The position numbers and the translations under genes were made by a program. This document shows positions 1 through 8,626 of a stretch of DNA of 64,000 bases, piece after piece. This stretch comes from Vicinamibacteria bacterium. GTDB lineage: Bacteria; Acidobacteriota; Vicinamibacteria; Fen-336; JAGNNV01. Each line of letters starts with the position of its first letter. The first letter of the stretch is position 1. Under the pieces are notes generated by a model that made no database searches, was not told the origin of the DNA, and saw only the letters and a program-made list of their open reading frames with translations. The stretch is from NCBI GenBank assembly GCA_019694155.1, contig JAIBCN010000031.1, forward strand, positions 1-64,000, read 5' to 3'.

Positions 1-145
1 CCGGCGGGTACCACTTGAAGGGGACCTGGGCCACGTCGGCGAGATAGCCGCGGCGAGTCAGTTCCTTCTGGAGCGAGATCACGAGCATCTCGGCCCCGCC
101 ATTGATGAACGGAGCCTGCGCCGCGCAGATCAGAACCCGCTTCAC
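1..145 (-). CDS. Glycosyltransferase, N-terminal fragment
   Basis: Partial gene cut by the window edge; only the first 48 residues are visible. The start is GTG at 145-143 and the reading begins VKRVLICAAQAPFINGGAEM, followed by a segment with LVISLQKELTRRGY. A short beta strand, then a Gly-Gly turn and a helix with paired arginines, is the usual opening of a GT-B fold sugar transferase (GT4-like, acceptor-binding half). The start overlaps the stop of the upstream gene by 4 bp (GTGA), so it continues the same operon. The donor and the catalytic half are outside the window. Confidence 0.7.
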   Translation of the reverse strand, partial: MKRVLICAAQAPFINGGAEMLVISLQKELTRRGYLADVAQVPFKWYPP

Positions 146-732
146 CCGAGCTTCTCTTCCAGCGCGCGCAGCCTCTCTCGTATGGATCGCAGCGCCGCCT
201 CGTGGGAGACGCGGCCTTTCTCACCCTCGCCGAGGACCACGTCGATGCGCCGCGCCATATCGTGGACGTGGCGCACCAGCTCGCGCTCGAGTTCGCGGTG
301 CCGGGTGTCGATGTCGTCCATTCGCTTCTGCATGCGCTCGATGACCGCGTCATAGTGAGCGTGGGTCGCGGCGAAGTGCGCGGCGGTCCACGAGACGAGG
401 GCGTTGTCGAGCTGCACCTGGTCCGAGTTGAACTTCACCTGGGCTTCACGCTCGCGGGAAGCGCCCGCGAGAAGAGTCGAAATACCTCCCGAAGTCCGCC
501 CGCCCGCCGTCCAGGACTCGTTCACCGGCCCGAGGTCGGGCGGCGCCGGCGGAGTCCAGGCCGGAGTCTCGAGGTCTCGATGTTCCGATCGGGCCATCTC
601 CCTCACGACCTCTTCCGGGCCGAGCAGGGTTTCGGCGGAACGAGCCGCGGGTTCTCCGCGCCCCGCATCCCTGGCGCGATCGAGAGCTTCGGCGCTCTTC
701 GTCCGCTCGCTTTCCAATTCCTCTGGCGTCAT
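142..732 (-). CDS. Hypothetical coiled-coil protein of polysaccharide cluster
   Basis: About 196 residues from the ATG that opens MTPEELESERTK; the reading frame extends further upstream but would then run into the preceding methyltransferase gene. Residues 1-60 are charged. The middle has a conserved-looking block (LGPVNESWTAGGRTSGG, then a Q..FN..LV pattern) that I associate with small proteins or methyltransferase extensions seen in glycan clusters. The last 70 residues are strongly heptad-like (ERMQKRMDDIDTRHRELERE and onward), which predicts a coiled coil. No signal peptide or membrane segment is seen. It sits between a methyltransferase and a glycosyltransferase, so a scaffold or length-control role is possible, but no function can be assigned from sequence. 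Confidence 0.65.
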   Translation of the reverse strand: MTPEELESERTKSAEALDRARDAGRGEPAARSAETLLGPEEVVREMARSEHRDLETPAWTPPAPPDLGPVNESWTAGGRTSGGISTLLAGASREREAQVKFNSDQVQLDNALVSWTAAHFAATHAHYDAVIERMQKRMDDIDTRHRELERELVRHVHDMARRIDVVLGEGEKGRVSHEAALRSIRERLRALEEKLG

Positions 733-748
733 GCGGTCCCTTCGGATT

Positions 749-1486
749 CTATGCGTGCGCTTTCCGGGCCACCGCGAACACACTCGCGCCGATGGGGAGG
801 TTCATGGCGCCGAGGAGACTCGCCTCGACGGACAGCAATCCTCCGAACAGCTTCTCCAGAAGAGGAGGCAGGAGGGATACGTCCGAGCCATGCCGGTTGA
901 GCGCCCGGTCCAGGAACCGCCTTGTGAGAAGCACCGGGAAGAGCAGCGAATTCGCGTAGGTCGACCGCACCAGCTTCAGGCCCGTGCTCTCGAGGAGGCG
1001 TTCCAGTTCGCCCCGCGTGTAGCGATGGCGCGAATGCACCGCTTCGTCGTGCGCTCCCCAGAGAATCCTGAGCGCCGGCACCTTCACGAGCATCAGTCCG
1101 CCCGGTTTCAACACTCGAGCCAGCTCGCGGACGGCCTGGGCGTCGTCCACGACCCACGCGTGATACAGGACGTCGAAGGACGTCACCACGTCGAAACTCG
1201 ACGAAGCGTAGGGCAGGCCCAGCAGGTTGCCCTGGGCGACACGGCCGCCGCGTCTGCGCGTGGTGATCACGGCGAGCGGAGACAGATCGACGCCGTAGGT
1301 GTCTCCGAAGACCGAGAGTTCCTGGAGATTCCAGCCGGTGCCGCAGCCCGCGTCGAGAATGCGGCGTCCCGCGCCCGGCGCCGGGAGCAGTGGGGTAAGC
1401 AGCGCCCGCGCGATCCGGCGCATCCCCACGTACCACCACTGCACGCCCTCGAGGTCGGCCATCACGCGGTACTCTTCCGGGTTCAA
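749..1486 (-). CDS. Class I SAM-dependent methyltransferase
   Basis: 245 residues, a normal length for a free-standing class I methyltransferase. The SAM-binding motif I is ILDAGCGTGWNLQ near residue 42; motif II/III follows as GVDLSPLAV, and the post-motif region has SFDVVTSFDVLYHAW and LKPGGLMLVKVPAL. These are hallmarks of the Methyltransf_11 type that methylates small molecules or glycans. The start overlaps the stop of the upstream GT4 gene (ATGA). Context suggests methylation of a sugar or lipid-linked intermediate of the polysaccharide; the substrate is unknown. Confidence 0.85.
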   Translation of the reverse strand: MNPEEYRVMADLEGVQWWYVGMRRIARALLTPLLPAPGAGRRILDAGCGTGWNLQELSVFGDTYGVDLSPLAVITTRRRGGRVAQGNLLGLPYASSSFDVVTSFDVLYHAWVVDDAQAVRELARVLKPGGLMLVKVPALRILWGAHDEAVHSRHRYTRGELERLLESTGLKLVRSTYANSLLFPVLLTRRFLDRALNRHGSDVSLLPPLLEKLFGGLLSVEASLLGAMNLPIGASVFAVARKAHA

Positions 1487-2685
1487 CTCTTCCTCCGTTC
1501 CTGCAGCAGGCGCTCGTACTCGGCGATGACCCTCTTCGCGATGTGCGGCCAGAGGAAGGGATCGAGAAGTTCTATCGACTCCCGGCTCATCCGGGCCATG
1601 TCGTCGGGCGCCTTCGCCATCTTTATGATCGCGCCCGATAGCGCCTCCACATCGCCAGGGTTCACGAGATACCCGTTGACGCCGTCCTTCACCTTGTCCG
1701 GGATGCCGCCCGCGCGGGTAGCGATCACGGCGAGACCATGGGCCATGGCCTCGAGCGTCACCAGGGACGACCCCTCGAAGCGCGTGGGATGGAGGAACAC
1801 GTCGGAACCCGCGTAGAGAGCATGAAGCGTCTGTTCACCCACGCGACCCGTGAACTGAATGTGGTCCTTGAGTTCCGAGGCCGCGGCCTGGAGAGAGGCG
1901 CGCGCGGGCCCTTCCCCCACGACGAGCCAGCCCCAATCCGGCGGCAGCGACGGGGCCGCGCGGCGGAAGGCCTCGAGCGAATCCCCGAAGCCTTTGTAGC
2001 TTTCGAGCCGGCCCACCGAGATGAACAGAGGGCGCCGCATCGACATCCACGGCAGGACCTCGAAGGTGAATGGGAGAGCGTCTTCGGGGGTGAGGGCTCG
2101 GAGCTCCTCGAGATCGACGCCGTTAGGAATCACGCGCACTCTTCGAGGATCGACTTCGAGGAGCCGCGGGACATCCGCCTTCGTGGCCTCGTCGGTGGCG
2201 ATGACGCAATCGGCAAGCCTCGCCGCTTCCTTCGAGAGCTGCTTCAGGCGGCTCAGGGCGAGTGCCTTGAAGCCCCGCACGTGGTGCTCTTCCATGCCCT
2301 GCGGGTTCATGACCAGAGGGGCTTTGAGCGCGGGGTCCTTGAGCCGTTCCCGGCCGTACCCGAGGGCGGTGAGGCCCTGGGCGTCCACGATGTCGATCTG
2401 CCCCGCGCGCACCCGGGCCGCCACCTCGCGGCCCATGAGCAGGCTGAAGGTCGGATAGTTGAAGGTGCGGTCGAGGACCCGGCCGTGAGGCCCGACGTGG
2501 AAGCGCTGATACTTCACCGTGACCACGTGGCCGGGGAATGCCTCGGAGTTCTTGCCGGGGCGGGTGAAAAGCGTGACATCCACTCCCAGAGCCCGGAGAT
2601 GCTTGGCGAGCGAGTACACCGCCCGCTCCATGCCCCCCGGAGGATGCAGCGGATGGGCGCTGCGAGAGAGGAGCGCGACCTTCAT
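1483..2685 (-). CDS. GT4 family glycosyltransferase
   Basis: 400 residues, full length for GT-B glycosyltransferases. The N-terminus MKVALLSRSAHPLHPPGGME is the typical Rossmann opening with the Gly-rich turn. The C-terminal half has PNGVDLEEL, VGRLESYKGFGD and FEGSSLVTLEAMAHG, which contains the donor-binding EX7E motif. These enzymes transfer a sugar from a nucleotide-sugar to a growing chain at the cytoplasmic face of the membrane. The gene overlaps both neighbours by 4 bp. Linkage and donor cannot be told from sequence. Confidence 0.9.
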   Translation of the reverse strand: MKVALLSRSAHPLHPPGGMERAVYSLAKHLRALGVDVTLFTRPGKNSEAFPGHVVTVKYQRFHVGPHGRVLDRTFNYPTFSLLMGREVAARVRAGQIDIVDAQGLTALGYGRERLKDPALKAPLVMNPQGMEEHHVRGFKALALSRLKQLSKEAARLADCVIATDEATKADVPRLLEVDPRRVRVIPNGVDLEELRALTPEDALPFTFEVLPWMSMRRPLFISVGRLESYKGFGDSLEAFRRAAPSLPPDWGWLVVGEGPARASLQAAASELKDHIQFTGRVGEQTLHALYAGSDVFLHPTRFEGSSLVTLEAMAHGLAVIATRAGGIPDKVKDGVNGYLVNPGDVEALSGAIIKMAKAPDDMARMSRESIELLDPFLWPHIAKRVIAEYERLLQERRKS

Positions 2686-3854
2686 CGCAAAGCGCCTCCA
2701 TAAAGCGCCTCGTAGCGCGGAATGAGGGCCGCAGGGGAAAAGGCGCGGGCGCGCACCGCCGCCCCCTCTTTCAGTCGCGAGCGTACGGCGGCATCATGAA
2801 CGATCCGACCCAGGGCCTCGCCCAGTTGCTCCGCGTCGCCCGCCAGGAGACCGGAGACATCGTCCTCGATGAGTTCCGAAGTTCCGCCCGTGTCCATGGC
2901 CGCGATGGGCGTGCCCAGGGCGAGAGCCTCGAGGAGGACTCGCGACAGAGGCTCCGGCCACGTGGAAGGGAAGACGAGCGCGGTCGCGCGCTTCATCGCG
3001 CGCAGGACGTCGTCCCTCTCCGCCCAGCCGGGCATGTGGATCTCGACACCCTGCTTCGCCGCCTGCTCGTTCACCGCGTTTTGCCCGGAACCGCTGCCGA
3101 GAACGACGAGGGGCAGCGCGGTCTTCGCGTGAGCCATGGCGGGAATCAGAGCACGAGCGCCTTTGTTGGCTTCGAGCTTTCCCACGAAGAGAACGAAGCG
3201 ATCCGGCAGGGGGAGGCGCGGCGGCTCCTCGGCGATCCGGTTGACCTCCGCGCCGTCCACGATGTTGGGAAGGACGTGGATCGAAGGAAGGGCGGCTTCG
3301 CGCAACTCGGCGGCGATGGCCTCGCTCACCGCGATGACGGCGTTCGCCCGGCGCAGAGCGCTCTGCTTTGACGAGAGGTCCCACTTCATGTAGGGGATCG
3401 CGAGGGGTGTGGCGAGAGTGGGTAGCCGGCCGTCCACGCATCGCCACATGTTCGCGGTGGAGCATCGGGGACACAAGCCCCCCTGCGACATGCGCGTCGA
3501 CCAGAAGCACACGGGCCAGTGATCGCGCACGGTCACGACCACTCGCGGCCCCGGATCGAGGGCGAGGGCGCCGAGGGCGGAAAGGGAATGCTGGGCGTGG
3601 ATCACATCCGCAAAGCCGGCGGCTCCGGAGAGCGACCTCCGGAAGATCTCGACCATCCGGCCTCGCCTCAAGGGTCCGGACACGCCGCGCAGGCGAACGA
3701 CCGGCACCGTTCCCTCCATGGGGGGCCCTTCCGCGGTCGTGACCACGGTGACGTCGTGGTCGGCCTCCGCGAGAGCGAGCGCGAGGGCGCGGGTCGACCA
3801 TCCGGCCCCTCCCGAGCGGGGCGGGAAGACCTCGGTCGCGAGAGTGATCTTCAC
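2682..3854 (-). CDS. GT4 family glycosyltransferase
   Basis: About 390 residues from a GTG start at 3854 (VKITLATEVFPPRSGGAGWS), chosen because it overlaps the upstream stop as GTGA and puts the Gly-rich N-terminal loop at the normal place; the frame is open further upstream. Donor-side motifs are FVGKLEANKGARAL and WPEPLSRVLLEALALGTP (EX7E type). A Cys cluster in the N-terminal half (near CFWSTRMSQGGLCPRCS and the following CV) is an unusual feature for GT4 enzymes and could bind a metal. It is one of several tandem GTs in the operon. Confidence 0.87.
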   Translation of the reverse strand: MKITLATEVFPPRSGGAGWSTRALALALAEADHDVTVVTTAEGPPMEGTVPVVRLRGVSGPLRRGRMVEIFRRSLSGAAGFADVIHAQHSLSALGALALDPGPRVVVTVRDHWPVCFWSTRMSQGGLCPRCSTANMWRCVDGRLPTLATPLAIPYMKWDLSSKQSALRRANAVIAVSEAIAAELREAALPSIHVLPNIVDGAEVNRIAEEPPRLPLPDRFVLFVGKLEANKGARALIPAMAHAKTALPLVVLGSGSGQNAVNEQAAKQGVEIHMPGWAERDDVLRAMKRATALVFPSTWPEPLSRVLLEALALGTPIAAMDTGGTSELIEDDVSGLLAGDAEQLGEALGRIVHDAAVRSRLKEGAAVRARAFSPAALIPRYEALYGGALR

Positions 3855-4978
3855 GCGGCTTTCAGCCCCTTCAGAATCGACTCGATCTGCTCGGCGTGAG
3901 CCGCCCATGAGAATCGCGGAGCTCTCTCTCTCGCCTTCCTTCCCATCGCCTCACGGCGCGGGCGATCGTCCGCCAGGGAGCCGATCACTCGCGCGAGGTC
4001 CCCGGGATCGTTCTCTTTGAAGAAGAGGCCCTCTTCGCCCGCGCGCAGGATCTCGTTGAGCGGCGCGATGTCGAGCGTGATGGCGGGCACGCCGCTCGCG
4101 AGCGCCTCGAAGATCTTGAGCGGCGACCAGAAGAAGCCGAGTTCGAGCGACCGCAGCTTCGTGCGGTCATAGGGCGCCACCGAGATATCGGCGCTCGCCG
4201 TCACCTCCGCCATGTCCGCGTAAGGCACGCGTCCAAGATGGAGTCCGCGGAAGTCCGTCGCGGCTCCGGCGTGATCGCCGCCGGCGAGCACGAAGAGAAC
4301 GTCGCCTCGATCCTTGAGCCGTCGCGCCGCGGCCGCCAGCGTGTCGACGCCGTGCCATGGCCGATGCGAACCGCTGAAGAGGACGACGCAGGTCTCCGGA
4401 GCGGCGCCCCAGGCACGCCTCCTGGCTTCGCTGCGCCGGTCGGGATGAAAGGCCTCGACGTTGGCCCCCCAGGTGACGACGTGGGTCTTGCCCCTCGCGA
4501 ACTCCGGCACGATCTCCCGAAGGGGCGAGATCAGGGCCGAGGCCGAGCGCGCGAGGCGCTCGCGATAGCCGCGCATGGGTCTCGTGACCAGCGCCGCGTC
4601 CAGAAGCGCCTTCGCCGAGCCGGGGTGATCCACCACGGGCGAGTTCACCTCGAGAAGGCTCGGCACCGAGGCGTCCGCCGCGGCCAGGATTCCCTCTCCG
4701 CCGAAGTTGTAATAGCGCTCCATCAGCACGTCGGGCTTGAGCCGGTCGATGAGCGACGCGATACGCGGGCGCGCGCGAAACCGGAAGAAGCGATGCGGGG
4801 GCGACCAGCGGATGCGGTGCACGGAATACCCGTCGCCCGGCCCGTCGTCCCCGCCCCAGACCACGGCGTGAACCTCATGGCCGCGCCTCGCGAGCTCCCG
4901 CGAGACCTCGTGCACGTGGACGCTGCCGCCTGTACTCCCGGGGAGCGTCTGATCCGACGCGACGTACAGGATCCGCAT
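3851..4978 (-). CDS. GT4 family glycosyltransferase
   Basis: About 375 residues from the ATG at 4978 (MRILYVASDQTLPGSTGGSV). The GT-B N-terminal loop with Gly-Gly is present. The C-terminal half has FSGSHRPWHGVDTL, VPYADMAEVTASADISVAPY and SPLKIFEALASGVP, the donor-site pattern. The frame is open far upstream but the Met chosen overlaps the previous stop by 4 bp, as elsewhere in this operon. It is a cytoplasmic sugar transferase of the polysaccharide pathway with unknown specificity. Confidence 0.88.
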   Translation of the reverse strand: MRILYVASDQTLPGSTGGSVHVHEVSRELARRGHEVHAVVWGGDDGPGDGYSVHRIRWSPPHRFFRFRARPRIASLIDRLKPDVLMERYYNFGGEGILAAADASVPSLLEVNSPVVDHPGSAKALLDAALVTRPMRGYRERLARSASALISPLREIVPEFARGKTHVVTWGANVEAFHPDRRSEARRRAWGAAPETCVVLFSGSHRPWHGVDTLAAAARRLKDRGDVLFVLAGGDHAGAATDFRGLHLGRVPYADMAEVTASADISVAPYDRTKLRSLELGFFWSPLKIFEALASGVPAITLDIAPLNEILRAGEEGLFFKENDPGDLARVIGSLADDRPRREAMGRKARERAPRFSWAAHAEQIESILKGLKAA

Positions 4979-6111
4979 CAGATGGGCGAGAGCACTCCAA
5001 AGAAGGGCCCCGTCCGGACCTTCCCGAAGAGCGCCACGTCGAGCATGAGAAGCCTGGTGAGGCCCCGGGCCACGAAGAGCGCCGACGACGAGGGCGCGAC
5101 CCGCCCCACGATGTGGCTGCCTGCGGCCTTGTCCCTCGCCTCGGCGTTCGAAGGCGCGCCGACCGCCTTCTTTCGCTGCCGCTGCTCCAGCACCTTGAGC
5201 GCCAGGTCTTCGACCACGGCCTTGGCGAACACGTTGTAGTACGCGCGCTCCTTGACCCTGAGCCCCGCCGACTTCGCGATCTCGTCGAAGTGCTCGTGCG
5301 ACCGGATGGCGTTGATGTGGTCGCTCTTCCGCATCGCCTCCTTGTCGGAGTCCACGAGGCCCATCCTTCCCAGGCGCTTCGCGAGGTGATTGACGCCGCG
5401 CTGGAACGACGCGATCTTCGAGGACTCCATGGCGTGGGTATAGACGAAGATCTTTCCGTCCTTCGTGACCGCGCGTCGCGCCTCGACGAGGACCTCGCGC
5501 ACTCCCGCCTCGTCGAGGTGCTCGAGCACGTCGAGCGAATAGGCGCGCGAGGTCGCCCCGTTTCGCAAAGGAAGCCGGCGAATATCGCCCACCACCAGGC
5601 TGACCGAATCGATAGCCGATTTGAGGAAGAAGGGCGCCATGTCGACACCGCACACCGAGGCGCCCTGTCTGGCGAAATGCCCGGCGAACTTGCCGGCGCC
5701 GCTTCCGAGGTCCAGCACGGCGTCCCCCCGCTTCAGTCCGAGCATGCGCGACACCATCCGCGCTTTCACTCCCGCGGAGAGCACGGGTTCGCCCTCGCGC
5801 ACACCGAGACGCTCCTGGAACTCCTCGTCGGCGTAATGCGAAACCCGCCCCACATCGGTCCGGGGCAGCAGATCGACGTAGTCGTGGGAAGGTCCGTACG
5901 GATAGCGCGTGAGACAGCACGAGCAGTAGAAGCCCTCGCCGCGGTGCTCGAGGGCGCGCTTGTTCGGACCGCCGCAGGCGCAGGCGACCCGCTCCGCGTA
6001 GGACTTCATGCAGACGTCGTGACCCCCCGTCCTGACCCCGCATTTCTCGCAGCCGGCCCTGTCCAGGCAGACCGGGCAGGCAAACTGTTTCATCCAGTCC
6101 GCGTGGATCAT
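4978..6111 (-). CDS. SAM methyltransferase with N-terminal Cys-rich region
   Basis: About 377 residues. The N-terminal ~90 residues contain Cys pairs (FACPVCLDRAGCEKC, CACGG, YCSCCLTRYPY) that look like zinc ribbons of the Trm112-like kind found before some methyltransferases. The SAM motif is AVLDLGSGAGKFAGHFA near residue 140, then GVDMAPFFLKSA and RAYSLDVLEHL. The C-terminal part is hydrophobic in places (SSALFVARGLTRLLMLDVAL), perhaps membrane-associated. The start at 6111 overlaps the upstream stop as ATGA; an internal Met at 6093 is an alternative. Role in the glycan pathway is inferred from context. Confidence 0.82.
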   Translation of the reverse strand: MIHADWMKQFACPVCLDRAGCEKCGVRTGGHDVCMKSYAERVACACGGPNKRALEHRGEGFYCSCCLTRYPYGPSHDYVDLLPRTDVGRVSHYADEEFQERLGVREGEPVLSAGVKARMVSRMLGLKRGDAVLDLGSGAGKFAGHFARQGASVCGVDMAPFFLKSAIDSVSLVVGDIRRLPLRNGATSRAYSLDVLEHLDEAGVREVLVEARRAVTKDGKIFVYTHAMESSKIASFQRGVNHLAKRLGRMGLVDSDKEAMRKSDHINAIRSHEHFDEIAKSAGLRVKERAYYNVFAKAVVEDLALKVLEQRQRKKAVGAPSNAEARDKAAGSHIVGRVAPSSSALFVARGLTRLLMLDVALFGKVRTGPFFGVLSPI

Positions 6112-7442
6112 CGCCGGCCTCGGGCCAGGCTCTCGGGATCGGTGAAGTAGAGCTTCGCCGTCTCGAGAATCCGCTGCGGGACGTCGGTCACCTGCCGGAG
6201 GGCCGTGCCCGGCCAGTCGAGGCGCTGACGGTCCATGAGTTTCAGACCGAACTGCATCATGAGAGAGAGATTCCACCAGATGGCGACAGCGACGAGGAAC
6301 TTCTGCGTTCGCGTCGTCGTCGCCATCAGACCGAACGCAAAACCTATGACGAGGAGGATGCTCGAGTCCACGAACCGTCTCGAGCCGAACGCTCCCGCCT
6401 GGTGCCAGGAGAGAACGGAACCGTTGATGTAGATCTGGGCCAGGAGGGCCGCGGTCACGAAGAGGCCGGGCGCGCCCAGGCGGAAGAGGCCGCGAACCAG
6501 GCCGAAGAACGCGACGAGGAGAAGCGGGGTCCACAGCAGTAGGCCGTGGCCCGGGTCGATCAGAACGTCGAAGAAGTGTGGAGAGGAAAAATCCATCTTT
6601 CGTTGGACGAGCTGGGTGGGACCGAAGGAACCGTTCAGCGCCCGGTAGGCGAGGAGCTGGGGCGCGAACACGAGGCCCGCGGCCCCGAGAACCGCGATGC
6701 CGCGCTCCAGCGCCCGCTTCAGGTCGCCCTTGAGAAGCCGGAAGCCGAGGTCCAGACCGGGAGCGATCAGGAACAGCCCGCCCTGTTCGCGAATCAGCAT
6801 GGCGAGACCGGCGCAGAGCCCCATGAGGATCCAGTCGAAGACCATGTCCCGCTCCCGGGCGCGGAGCCACAGGAAAAAGAGAAGGGAGACCGCGAAGATG
6901 GAGGGTGCATGGGCGAACGCCGGAGCCACGGTCATGTAGTAGAAGGCCGGGGTTCCGAACCAGACCGCGAGGACCGCGAGAAGCGAGAGACCCTCGGTGA
7001 CGCCCATGTACCGCTTGAGGGTCAGGAAGGCGACGAGGAACCCGATGATGGCGAGCAGGGAGGAGCCGTAGGCCACCGCGCCCGCATAGGCGGGAGAGAA
7101 GCCGTCCGCGGGGCCTCGAAGCACGCCGTTCGTCACCAGAGCGTGAGCCGCGAGGAAGAAGGGTGACCACACCACCGCGGAGCCGATGGGGGCGAAGTTG
7201 ATGGGCCGTCCGGTCTTCGGCTCACGCCGGTCGAGGAAGGTCTCCTTGAAGGCCTGCAGGCCCTGCCGATTGCCGTCGTAGAAGTGCTCGTACTCGTTGG
7301 TGAAATCGAGATCGCGATCGAAAACCGCGGAGCGGAGGTGCGAGTAGTACTCGATCTCGTCGGCGCCCCGGATCCTGGTGGACACGAGGGCCAGGGTGAT
7401 CGCGGACGCGATCATGAAGGTGAGCAGAGTGGCTCGACTCAC
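6108..7442 (-). CDS. Polytopic membrane glycosyltransferase-like protein
   Basis: About 444 residues from GTG at 7442. At least ten hydrophobic segments are visible. After the first segment comes RGADEIEYYSHLRSAVFDRD, an acidic periplasmic loop with the D/E pair typical of GT-C type enzymes (PMT/ArnT/GT39) that use lipid-linked sugars. The extracytoplasmic ends carry further acidic and aromatic residues (NEYEHFYDGN). It sits inside the GT operon with 4-bp overlaps on both sides, consistent with a late, periplasmic sugar-transfer step. The exact family is not certain. Confidence 0.75.
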   Translation of the reverse strand: MSRATLLTFMIASAITLALVSTRIRGADEIEYYSHLRSAVFDRDLDFTNEYEHFYDGNRQGLQAFKETFLDRREPKTGRPINFAPIGSAVVWSPFFLAAHALVTNGVLRGPADGFSPAYAGAVAYGSSLLAIIGFLVAFLTLKRYMGVTEGLSLLAVLAVWFGTPAFYYMTVAPAFAHAPSIFAVSLLFFLWLRARERDMVFDWILMGLCAGLAMLIREQGGLFLIAPGLDLGFRLLKGDLKRALERGIAVLGAAGLVFAPQLLAYRALNGSFGPTQLVQRKMDFSSPHFFDVLIDPGHGLLLWTPLLLVAFFGLVRGLFRLGAPGLFVTAALLAQIYINGSVLSWHQAGAFGSRRFVDSSILLVIGFAFGLMATTTRTQKFLVAVAIWWNLSLMMQFGLKLMDRQRLDWPGTALRQVTDVPQRILETAKLYFTDPESLARGRR

Positions 7443-8626
7443 GCGAGGTTCCCCAGGAAATCCTCGATCCGTTCGGCGCGCCTCGCCCAGGAATACTGGG
7501 TCGCTTTCTCGAAAGCGGCGCGGGCGAGGGCCATCTGAAGGGCGCGGTCGGAGAGAACGCGATCGAGGGCCTCGCTCCATGCCTCGACGTTGCCGGGCGC
7601 CACCACGATTCCCGTCCGGCCGTCCTCCACGATCTCGCGCGAGGCTTCGGTGTCCGAGATGAGGAGCGGTCGTCCCGCCGCCATCGCCTCGAAGGCTTTG
7701 ATGGGCGATGTGTGCTCGGAAGTCATGGCACTCTTCAGGAAGGGCGCGGCGACCACGGTGGCGCGCGCCAGCTCCCGGGCCACGTCCTTCTGGGGCAGCG
7801 ATCCGAGGAACCGCACGCGGTCTCCGAGGTTCAGCGACCGGGCGAGCCCCTGGATGCGGTCGAAGTCGCTCTCGCCTTTCAGGCCGCCCGCGATTACGAG
7901 TTCGCCCTTCGCGAGCCGGGCGAAAGCCTGGACGAGGACGTCCACACCCTTCCAGGGGTACAGCTGTCCCGCGTAGACCACCCGCAGATCCTCGGACGGG
8001 GGTGTGAATTCGCGGCTGTTGGGAGTGTCGCATCCGTTCGGCACCACGGCCGTCCGCGGCCGCGGCCCGAAGAGGCGTTCGAACGTGGTGAGGATTCCCC
8101 GGGTGGTCGCAATGAAACCCGAAGCGCCCGTCCAGACCCGGCGTTCGCGGTTTTCGATGCGGCGCCGCTTCGAGGGGCTCGGGCGGGAGGAGAGGCCGTA
8201 GAGGTGATGACGCTCGTCGTACATCACGGCCTCGACGGCGTGGGCCTCGTAGGTCAGGTTCCGGCAAGAGACGCGCACAAGAAGATCCGCGAGCTGCAGA
8301 TCGCGGGTGAGAACGAAGGCGCCGTGCTTGGACGCGCGTCTGGCCACGAGCACGCTCTGGGTGAGGTAGCGCAGTCTCGGGATGAACGAGGAGTTGGGCG
8401 CGTGGCCCACGATCAGCCGGTCCACGTGCAGGCGCGGCGTCGGTTCGACCCCGAACTCGTGGAGGATGGCCTCGGTGGGGCGCGGATCGGAATGGCGGAC
8501 GACGAGGCGCACCTCGCGCCCGCGCGCGGCCAGGGCGTGGGCGGTCTTCACGACCTGGATGCCGTTGGCGCGCGGTGAGGGAAAGCGGATGTCCGAAAAC
8601 ACCCAGACGGCCGGTCGCGTCGTCAT
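7439..8626 (-). CDS. GT4 family glycosyltransferase
   Basis: About 395 residues from ATG at 8626 (MTTRPAVWVFSDIRFPSPRA). The start overlaps the upstream methyltransferase stop. Donor-site motifs: VPNGCDTPN, YAGQLYPWKGVDVLVQAF, GSLPQKDVARELARATVVAA and HTSPIKAFEAMAAGRP. This is the standard GT-B donor half with the EX7E-like motif. The product is cytoplasmic or peripheral at the membrane. It is the fourth complete GT4 gene of the operon. Confidence 0.88.
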   Translation of the reverse strand: MTTRPAVWVFSDIRFPSPRANGIQVVKTAHALAARGREVRLVVRHSDPRPTEAILHEFGVEPTPRLHVDRLIVGHAPNSSFIPRLRYLTQSVLVARRASKHGAFVLTRDLQLADLLVRVSCRNLTYEAHAVEAVMYDERHHLYGLSSRPSPSKRRRIENRERRVWTGASGFIATTRGILTTFERLFGPRPRTAVVPNGCDTPNSREFTPPSEDLRVVYAGQLYPWKGVDVLVQAFARLAKGELVIAGGLKGESDFDRIQGLARSLNLGDRVRFLGSLPQKDVARELARATVVAAPFLKSAMTSEHTSPIKAFEAMAAGRPLLISDTEASREIVEDGRTGIVVAPGNVEAWSEALDRVLSDRALQMALARAAFEKATQYSWARRAERIEDFLGNLA

